From contig NZ_CP117849.1 in assembly GCF_026151165.2 (NCBI RefSeq), positions 806,001-870,000 of the forward strand: 64,000 nucleotides of DNA, given 5' to 3'. Below, in pieces: positions 58,421 through 64,000 of this stretch; within the stretch, counting starts at the first letter, position 1, and each line of letters begins with the position of its first letter. The stretch is from Cryobacterium sp. SO2. GTDB lineage: Bacteria > Actinomycetota > Actinomycetes > Actinomycetales > Microbacteriaceae. Made by a program: the position numbers and the translations under genes. The notes beneath the pieces were generated by a model. That model was not told where the DNA came from, searched no databases, and saw only the letters and a program-made list of their open reading frames with translations.

Positions 58421-59905
58421 GTGAAAACATCCGTCACCGCCGCCATCATCGCCGCCGGAGCCCTCGTCCTGACCGGCTGCGCCGCGTCGCCGAGCTCCGA
58501 GACCTCGGCCGACAGCATCGAGATCGGCTCGCTGTACGAGCCGCAGAACCTCGACAACACGGCCGGAGGCGGCCAGGGCATCACCGAGGCATTCAACGGC
58601 AACGTCTACGAGGGGCTGTTCTCGCTCGCCGACGACGGCACCGTCGCACCGCTGCTCGCGTCCGGCTACACAATGAGCGACGACGGCCTCAGCTACACGT
58701 TCACCCTCCGCGACGACGTCACCTTCCACTCCGGGGAGCCGCTCACAAGCGCCGACGTCGCCTCGAGCATCGCCAGGGTCACGGTGGAGGACTCGCAGTC
58801 CGCCCGCAAGTCGAGCCTGGCGGCCATCAGCGACGTCGCGACCCCCGACGAGCACACCGTCGTCATCACCCTGGCCACCCGCTCCATCTCGCTGCCGTAC
58901 CTGCTCAGCTACGTCTGGATCTCCGGCGCCGACGCGACCGACCTGCAGAGCTCGGAGGACGGCACCGGCCCGTACACGCTGGACGAGTGGAAGCGCGGCA
59001 GCTCGCTGAGCCTGTCCGCGTGGGACGGCTACTGGGGCGACGCCCCGAAGTCCGACGAGGTGGTCTTCAACTACTTCACCGACGCCACCGCGCTGAGCAA
59101 CGCGCTGCTGACCAACCAGATCGACATCGTCACGAGCGTGCAGAGCCCGGATGCCCTGAGCCAGTTCGAGGACAACGCCGACTACGTCGTGAGCGACGGC
59201 GACTCGACCACCAAGGAGCTGCTCGTCTTCAACGACCGGGTCGCCCCGTTCGACAACGTCGATGTGCGCAAGGCCCTGTACTCGGCCATCGACCGGGAGA
59301 AGCTGCTGGACTCCATCTGGGGCGGCTACGGCACCCTGATCGGGTCGATGGTGCCGCCGACCGACCCCTGGTACGAGGACCTCAGCGACACCAACCCCTA
59401 CGACGTCTCCCTGGCCACGGACCTGTTGGCCTCGGCCGGCTACGCCGACGGCTTCGAGTTCACGCTCGACACCCCCACCTACGACCCGCACCCCGCCGTC
59501 GCCGAGTTCATCAAGAGCGAACTGGCCAAGGTGGGCGTGACCGTCACGATCAACCCGATCAGCTCCGACGAGTGGTACACCAAGGTGTTCAAGGACCAGG
59601 ACTTCACGGCCACCCTGCAGGAGCACGTCAACGACCGCGACGTGGTCTGGTACGGCAACCCCGACTTCTACTGGGGCTACAACAACCCCCAGGTGACCCA
59701 GTGGGTGGCGGAGGCCGAACAGTCCGGCACCGAGGCCGAACAGACCGCGACACTGAAGAAGGTCAACGAGCAGATCGCCGCGGATGCCGCCAGCGTCTGG
59801 CTGTACCTCTACCCGCAGATCGTCGTCGCGAGCAGCGACCTCGAGGGCTACCCGGTCAACGGGCTCAACTCGCAGTTCTACGTCTACGACATCGAGGCGA
59901 AGTAG
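58421..59905 (+). CDS. ABC transporter substrate-binding lipoprotein, family 5
   Basis: The 494-residue protein has a lipoprotein signal with VLTGCAAS (Cys near residue 20) and the SBP_bac_5 fold: IEIGSLYEPQNLDN at the start, LADDGTVAPLLASGY and LSYTFTLRDDVTFHSGEPL. The family binds oligopeptides, nickel or small glycans. The GTG at 58421 has AGGAG 7 nt upstream. It is the first gene of a five-gene unit with two permeases and two ATPases. Confidence 0.93.
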   Translation: MKTSVTAAIIAAGALVLTGCAASPSSETSADSIEIGSLYEPQNLDNTAGGGQGITEAFNGNVYEGLFSLADDGTVAPLLASGYTMSDDGLSYTFTLRDDVTFHSGEPLTSADVASSIARVTVEDSQSARKSSLAAISDVATPDEHTVVITLATRSISLPYLLSYVWISGADATDLQSSEDGTGPYTLDEWKRGSSLSLSAWDGYWGDAPKSDEVVFNYFTDATALSNALLTNQIDIVTSVQSPDALSQFEDNADYVVSDGDSTTKELLVFNDRVAPFDNVDVRKALYSAIDREKLLDSIWGGYGTLIGSMVPPTDPWYEDLSDTNPYDVSLATDLLASAGYADGFEFTLDTPTYDPHPAVAEFIKSELAKVGVTVTINPISSDEWYTKVFKDQDFTATLQEHVNDRDVVWYGNPDFYWGYNNPQVTQWVAEAEQSGTEAEQTATLKKVNEQIAADAASVWLYLYPQIVVASSDLEGYPVNGLNSQFYVYDIEAK

Positions 59906-59933
59906 CCGCCCGGGCACAGGAGCGAGGCCGACC

Positions 59934-60896
59934 GTGACCCGCTACCTGCTGCGCAGGTCGGCCTTCCTGGTCGCGTCCCTGCTCCTGGCCCTTGCGGTGC
60001 TCTTCGTGCTGCTGCGGCTGCTGCCCGGCGACCCGGCGAACGCCCTGCTGTCGGTCAGCGCGACCCCGGCGCAAATCGCTGCCGCCCAGGCACAGGTCGG
60101 CAGCGACCGGGGACTCTGGGAACAGTTCTGGCAGTGGCTGGTTCCGCTGCTGCGGCTGGACCTCGGCTCATCGTTCATCAGTTCGCTCCCGGTCGGGCCC
60201 GAGATCCTCGCCAGGCTCGCCGTGACGGTGCCGCTGACCCTGCTGGCCTTCGGGCTCGCCCTGCTGCTCTCGCTGCTGGTGGGGTTCGTGGCGGCCTGGC
60301 GCGCCGACCGCTGGTACGGGACGGCGCTGTCGGTGCTGTCGCAGCTGGGCATCGCCGTGCCCGCGTTCTGGGTGGGCATCCTGCTCGTGAGCGTCTTCGC
60401 GATCGGCCTGCGGATCTTCCCGTCCGGCGGCTTCCCCCGCGACGACTGGGCCGATCCGGCGGATGCGCTGCACTCGCTCACCCTGCCCGTGCTCACCGTC
60501 GCCATCGTGATGAGCGCGTCGCTGTCCCGCTACGTGCGGAGCGCGACCCTGGACGTGCTCGGCAGCGACTACCTCCGCAACGCCAGGGCCCTGGGCTCCG
60601 GCTTCGGCCAGGCCATGTGGCGGCACGGCCTGCGGAACGCGTCGGTGCCGGTGATCGCGATCCTCGGCATCGAACTGGCCACCACGTTCCTCGGCGCCGT
60701 CGTGATCGAGAGCGTCTTCACCCTGCCGGGCCTGGGCAGCATGCTGCTCACCGCGATAGCACAGCACGACTACCCCAACATCCAGGGCATCCTGCTCGTG
60801 AGCACGGTCGCGGTGCTGCTCATCGGCTTCCTGGCCGACATCATCCAGCGCCTGGTCGATCCGCGCCTGCGCGCACGGGCGGGGGAGGCTCGATGA
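59934..60896 (+). CDS. ABC transporter permease (DppB/OppB type)
   Basis: The 320-residue permease has about six membrane helices, a hydrophobic start (YLLRRSAFLVASLLLALAVL) and the EAA-like loop NARALGSGFGQAMWRHGLRN near residue 235. It pairs with the second permease to form the channel. The GTG at 59934 has AGGAG upstream. Its stop overlaps the second permease start by 4 bp. Confidence 0.92.
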   Translation: MTRYLLRRSAFLVASLLLALAVLFVLLRLLPGDPANALLSVSATPAQIAAAQAQVGSDRGLWEQFWQWLVPLLRLDLGSSFISSLPVGPEILARLAVTVPLTLLAFGLALLLSLLVGFVAAWRADRWYGTALSVLSQLGIAVPAFWVGILLVSVFAIGLRIFPSGGFPRDDWADPADALHSLTLPVLTVAIVMSASLSRYVRSATLDVLGSDYLRNARALGSGFGQAMWRHGLRNASVPVIAILGIELATTFLGAVVIESVFTLPGLGSMLLTAIAQHDYPNIQGILLVSTVAVLLIGFLADIIQRLVDPRLRARAGEAR

Positions 60897-61705
60897 CCCG
60901 GTCGTTCACGCTGACAGCGGGGCTGGTGCTCACCGCCGCCGTGGCGCTGCTCGCGCTGGTCTCGGTGGTGTGGCTGCCGTATCCGGTCGCCGACACCTCA
61001 GGCGGCCGGCTGGAGGCCCCTGACGCGACGCACTGGCTGGGCACGGACAAGCTCGGCCGCGACCTGTTCAGCCAGCTGATGATCGGCGCGCGAATCGCAC
61101 TCACCGTTGGCGCGGGCGCCGTGCTCATCGCGGCCGTGCTGGGCATCACCCTGGGCCTGGCCGCCGCGTTCGCCTCCGCCTGGCTCGACGACACCCTCTC
61201 GGCCGTCCTCGACATCCTGATCGCCTTCCCCACCCTGCTGCTGGCCATGCTCATCGTCGCCGCACAGGGCGCCTCGCTGTGGTCCGCGGTGCTCGCGATC
61301 GGCCTGGCCCAGTCGGCCATCGTGGCCAGGCTCACCCGGGTGCTGGCCAAACGGGTGCTCACGCAGCAGTACATCGTTGCGGCCCGCACCTCGGGGACCG
61401 GCTGGCCCGGTGTGATCCGCCGGCACGTGCTGCCGAACATCTGGCCGACCCTGGGCGTGAACCTCGCCCTGCAGTTCGGTGCAGCGGTGCTGGCCGAGGC
61501 GAGCCTGTCGTACCTCGGCCTCGGCGCCCCTCCGCCCAACGCGTCCTGGGGGCGGATGCTGCAGGAGGCGCAGGCCACCGTGCTCGTCGCCCCCGTCGGC
61601 GCCCTGGCGCCCGGCCTCGCCCTCGTCGCCCTGGTGATCGGGGTGAACCTCGTCGCCGATGGCATCCGCGCCGTCGCCGACCCCACCAGAAGGAGCACCA
61701 GATGA
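60893..61705 (+). CDS. ABC transporter permease (DppC/OppC type)
   Basis: The 270-residue permease has an N-terminal helix, the HWLGTDKLGRDLFSQLMIGAR motif typical of OppC-type subunits, five more helices and the EAA loop VAARTSGTGWPGVIRRHVLP near residue 165. It lacks the longer N-terminal extension of E. coli DppC. It is translationally coupled to its neighbours by 4-bp overlaps. Confidence 0.93.
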   Translation: MTRSFTLTAGLVLTAAVALLALVSVVWLPYPVADTSGGRLEAPDATHWLGTDKLGRDLFSQLMIGARIALTVGAGAVLIAAVLGITLGLAAAFASAWLDDTLSAVLDILIAFPTLLLAMLIVAAQGASLWSAVLAIGLAQSAIVARLTRVLAKRVLTQQYIVAARTSGTGWPGVIRRHVLPNIWPTLGVNLALQFGAAVLAEASLSYLGLGAPPPNASWGRMLQEAQATVLVAPVGALAPGLALVALVIGVNLVADGIRAVADPTRRSTR

Positions 61706-62541
61706 GCCTGCTCTCCGTGACCGGCCTCGCCGTGAGTCAGACCGGCCGCCGCCCCGCCGGCACCGTGAAGTCCGCCAGCCTGCTGCGGGACGTCTCGTTC
61801 GAGCTGGCCGCCGGCGAGAGGCTCGGGCTCATCGGCGAGTCCGGGTCGGGCAAGTCGCTGACCGCCCTGGCCCTCACCGGGCTGCTGGCCGGCGGCCTGG
61901 CCGCCACCGGCAGCGTGCTCCTGGACGGGGTGCAAGTGGTCGGAGCGGCCGAGCGCACTCTCGTCGGCCTTCGCGGCCGGGTCGCCGCCACTGTCTTCCA
62001 AGACCCGCTCACCGCGCTCGACCCGCTCATGCGGCTCGGCGCCCAGCTCGCGGAGCCCCTCCGGCGGCACCGGGGACTGCGCAAAGCGGCGCTGGCCACC
62101 GCGGTGCACGACGCGCTGGCCGAGGTGAGCCTCGACGAGACCGAGCGCATCATCCGGTCCTACCCGCACGAGATCTCCGGCGGGCAACGCCAACGGGTGG
62201 CGATCGCGATGGCGCTCGCCTGCCGCCCACAGCTGCTCATCGCCGACGAACCGACGACGGCGTTGGACGTGACGGTGCAGGACGGGGTGCTGGCGCTGCT
62301 GGACCGCATCGTCGCCGAGCGCGGCATGGCGCTGCTGTTCGTCAGCCACGACCTCGCCGTCGTGGCCCGTATGACCGACAGGGTGCTCGTGCTGCAGCGC
62401 GGCGACGTCGTGGAGAGCGGTCCGTTGCAGCGGCTGCTGCGGGCGCCGGAGCATCCGTACACGGCCGAGCTGGTGCGCAGCGCCCGCACCCTCGACACCG
62501 TGCTGGACGTGGCACCGCGAGCGGCCGGGGCGGCCTCGTGA
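61702..62541 (+). CDS. ABC transporter ATPase (DppD/OppD type)
   Basis: The 279-residue ATPase has Walker A GESGSGKSL near residue 50, Q loop FQDPLTALD, signature SGGQRQR, Walker B LLIADEPTTALD and H loop VSHD. The C-terminal part (RAPEHPYTAELVRSA) is the oligopeptide-type end, shorter than in DppD with its iron-sulfur site. ATG overlaps the permease stop. Confidence 0.95.
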   Translation: MSLLSVTGLAVSQTGRRPAGTVKSASLLRDVSFELAAGERLGLIGESGSGKSLTALALTGLLAGGLAATGSVLLDGVQVVGAAERTLVGLRGRVAATVFQDPLTALDPLMRLGAQLAEPLRRHRGLRKAALATAVHDALAEVSLDETERIIRSYPHEISGGQRQRVAIAMALACRPQLLIADEPTTALDVTVQDGVLALLDRIVAERGMALLFVSHDLAVVARMTDRVLVLQRGDVVESGPLQRLLRAPEHPYTAELVRSARTLDTVLDVAPRAAGAAS

Positions 62542-63314
62542 CCGCCATCCTGCAACTGGCCGAGGTCGGGTTCGCCTACCGGGGCGGCGCCGCAGCGCTG
62601 TCCGATGTGTCGTTCTCGGTCGAGGCTGGCCAGAATGTGGGCCTGGTGGGCGAATCCGGGGCCGGAAAATCGACGTTGCTACGCCTGCTGCTCGGCCTGG
62701 GCAGACCGAGCGAGGGCACGATCCTGTTCGACGGTGCGCCGCTGAACCCGCGCGACCGGGCCGGCATGCGCCGGTTCCGGCAGAGCGTGCAGGCCGTCTT
62801 CCAGGACCCGTACTCGTCGCTGGACCCCCGCCAGTCCGTGGGCGCCATCGTCGCCGAGCCGCTGCGGTCACTGGGCCTCAGCTCCGGTCAGGCGGCCAGG
62901 GACCGGGTGCGCGCAGTGCTCGAGTCTGTCGGGCTGCCCGCCGACGCCGCCGGCCGGTACCCGCACGCGTTCTCCGGCGGCCAGCGGCAGCGGATCGCCA
63001 TCGCCAGGGCGATCGCTCCCCGGCCCCGGCTGCTGCTCGCCGACGAACCGGTGAGCGCGCTCGACGTGACCACCCGCATCCAGGTGATCGATCTGCTCGC
63101 CGAACTCGGTCTCAGCCACCAGCTCACCGTGGTGATGGTGTCGCACGACCTCGGCGTGGTGGCGGCGTTGTGCGAGCGGATGATCGTGCTGCAGAACGGC
63201 CGCGTGGTGGAACAGGGCGCAACGACCACCGTGCTCGGCGCCCCCGCGCAGCCGTACACGCGCCGCCTCCTGGCCGCGGTGCCGCGGCTGCCTCCCGCCG
63301 AGCCGGCAGCGTGA
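62538..63314 (+). CDS. ABC transporter ATPase (DppF/OppF type)
   Basis: The 258-residue ATPase has Walker A GESGAGKSTLL, Q loop FQDPYSSLDPRQ, signature FSGGQRQRIAIARAI, Walker B LLLADEPVSALD and H loop VSHD. The GTG at 62538 overlaps the preceding stop. The operon ends 7 bp before the convergent bcp gene; no hairpin is visible in the gap. Confidence 0.95.
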   Translation: MTAILQLAEVGFAYRGGAAALSDVSFSVEAGQNVGLVGESGAGKSTLLRLLLGLGRPSEGTILFDGAPLNPRDRAGMRRFRQSVQAVFQDPYSSLDPRQSVGAIVAEPLRSLGLSSGQAARDRVRAVLESVGLPADAAGRYPHAFSGGQRQRIAIARAIAPRPRLLLADEPVSALDVTTRIQVIDLLAELGLSHQLTVVMVSHDLGVVAALCERMIVLQNGRVVEQGATTTVLGAPAQPYTRRLLAAVPRLPPAEPAA

Positions 63315-63321
63315 GGGCCGG

Positions 63322-63795
63322 TTAGAGGCCGAGCTTCTTACGCAGGCTGGCCACGTGGCCGGTGGCCTTGACGTTGTAGAGCGCCAGCGTCACCACGCCG
63401 GCCTCGTCGAGCACGAAGGTGGAACGGAGCACCCCGGTGACGATCTTGCCGTAGAGGTTCTTCTCTCCCCATGCGCCGTAGGCGCGGTGCACGGCGAGGT
63501 CTTCGTCGCTGAGCAGCGGGAAGGTGAGGTGCTCGGTCTCGGCGAAGGTGACCAGCTTGGCCTGGGTGTCCTTGGACACTCCCAGCACCTGGTAGCCGGC
63601 GGAGGCGAGCGAACCGAGGTTGTCACGGAAGTCGCAGGCCTGCGTGGTGCAGCCCGGCGTCATCGCGGCCGGGTAGAAGTACACCACGACCTTCTGGCCG
63701 CGCAACGAGGCCAGGCTGACGGCGCGGCCGGTCTGGTCGGTCAGGGTGAAGTCTGGGGCTGTGTCGCCGGCTGCGAGCCGGGGGAAATCCGTCAT
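63322..63795 (-). CDS. bcp: Peroxiredoxin, BCP/PrxQ type
   Basis: The 157-residue thiol peroxidase reduces peroxides using thioredoxin-type donors. It has APDFTLTDQTGRAVSLASLRG and the active site PAAMTPGCTTQACDF, with peroxidatic Cys near residue 49 and resolving Cys five residues later, as in E. coli BCP. The ATG follows the rsgA stop by 17 bp, so it may be co-transcribed with rsgA. Confidence 0.95.
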   Translation of the reverse strand: MTDFPRLAAGDTAPDFTLTDQTGRAVSLASLRGQKVVVYFYPAAMTPGCTTQACDFRDNLGSLASAGYQVLGVSKDTQAKLVTFAETEHLTFPLLSDEDLAVHRAYGAWGEKNLYGKIVTGVLRSTFVLDEAGVVTLALYNVKATGHVASLRKKLGL

Positions 63796-63812
63796 GGAAC
63801 TACGCTACCCGG

Positions 63813-64000
63813 TCAGTTCTCACCCGGGCGGTGCGCAGGCGCTGCCGCAAAGGTCTCCAGCAGGCGCTGCAGGGAGTCCAGGCGCGCTTTGCCGGTGTCA
63901 CCCAGGGTTCCGGCCGCCACGGCCTCGTTGATGGCGCAGTCGGGCGAGGAGGGCAGGTGCGTGCAGCCGCGCGGGCATTTCTCGGCGATGACAGCCAGGT
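63813..64000 (-). CDS. rsgA: Ribosome small-subunit GTPase RsgA, partial (C-terminus)
   Basis: Only the last 61 residues are visible: AEKCPRGCTHLPSSPDCAIN matches the zinc-binding Cys/His cluster of RsgA, and the RLDSLQRLLE helix follows. The GTPase and OB domains lie beyond the window. RsgA is a late 30S assembly factor. Its stop is at 63813 and bcp follows on the same strand. Confidence 0.85.
   Translation of the reverse strand, partial: LAVIAEKCPRGCTHLPSSPDCAINEAVAAGTLGDTGKARLDSLQRLLETFAAAPAHRPGEN

Overview
The window is high-GC chromosomal DNA of an actinobacterium. The 16S/23S/5S operon, two WhiB proteins, MtrAB-LpqB, PdtaS and a long-form HPF point to Actinobacteria. The gene order and 16S sequence suggest the family Microbacteriaceae, possibly Cryobacterium or a relative; this is inference, because no 16S search could be run. 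Several blocks follow the order known from Mycobacterium tuberculosis: whiB1-pdtaS, Rv3235-secA1-hpf-comF-lpqB-mtrB-mtrA, and manA/whiB2 near the metallopeptidase-DUF3499 pair. No prophage, insertion sequence, CRISPR array or tRNA was seen.

Layout. 1-1641: two tandem O-antigen-ligase-like membrane proteins, the first cut by the window edge. 1691-2375: a rhodanese and a persulfide-sensor-type CsoR-family repressor behind a perfect operator-like palindrome. 2470-5660: SRPBCC protein, FAD oxidoreductase and a glutaryl-CoA-dehydrogenase-like enzyme. 5792-14445: manA, an AraC-type regulator, galE, a WhiB2-type regulator, a 1038-residue membrane glycosyltransferase and a DUF5719 protein. 14478-24364: an envelope-sugar-like locus with an epimerase, a two-component system, GT2, DUF2064, a SAM methyltransferase, a cytochrome-b561/molybdopterin fusion, and GT87- and GT39-type glycosyltransferases. 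24530-26244: an unusual poly-Ser lipoprotein, a metallopeptidase-family protein and DUF3499.

26245-32157: a complete rRNA operon with leader, promoter, boxA-like elements and terminator. 32158-32666: a gene-free mosaic of palindromic repeats. 32667-39964: RDD, SpoIIM, and a DUF58/MoxR/DUF4350/DUF4129/GDPD-membrane gene cluster. 40097-48686: mtrA-mtrB-lpqB-comF-hpf-secA, all on the plus strand. 48809-54819: an Rv3235-family protein, a small DNA-binding protein, a CpaB/CpaE-like pair without other pilus genes, and DUF5671 membrane proteins. 54930-56788: pdtaS and whiB1, convergent on a strong terminator. 56971-63314: a DUF1684 protein and a five-gene peptide-type ABC importer. 63322-64000: bcp and the 3' end of rsgA.

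Three features stand out. First, there are two dispersed copies of a 66-70 bp perfect-arm palindrome, each between convergent genes. Second, a second repeat family with 61-bp and 20-bp palindromic units is amplified directly behind the rRNA operon. Third, a compact glycan/redox locus pairs paired glycosyltransferases and a methyltransferase with a membrane-fused molybdenum enzyme. About ten genes also show a -10-like hexamer 6-9 nt before the start codon, the arrangement expected of leaderless mRNAs.
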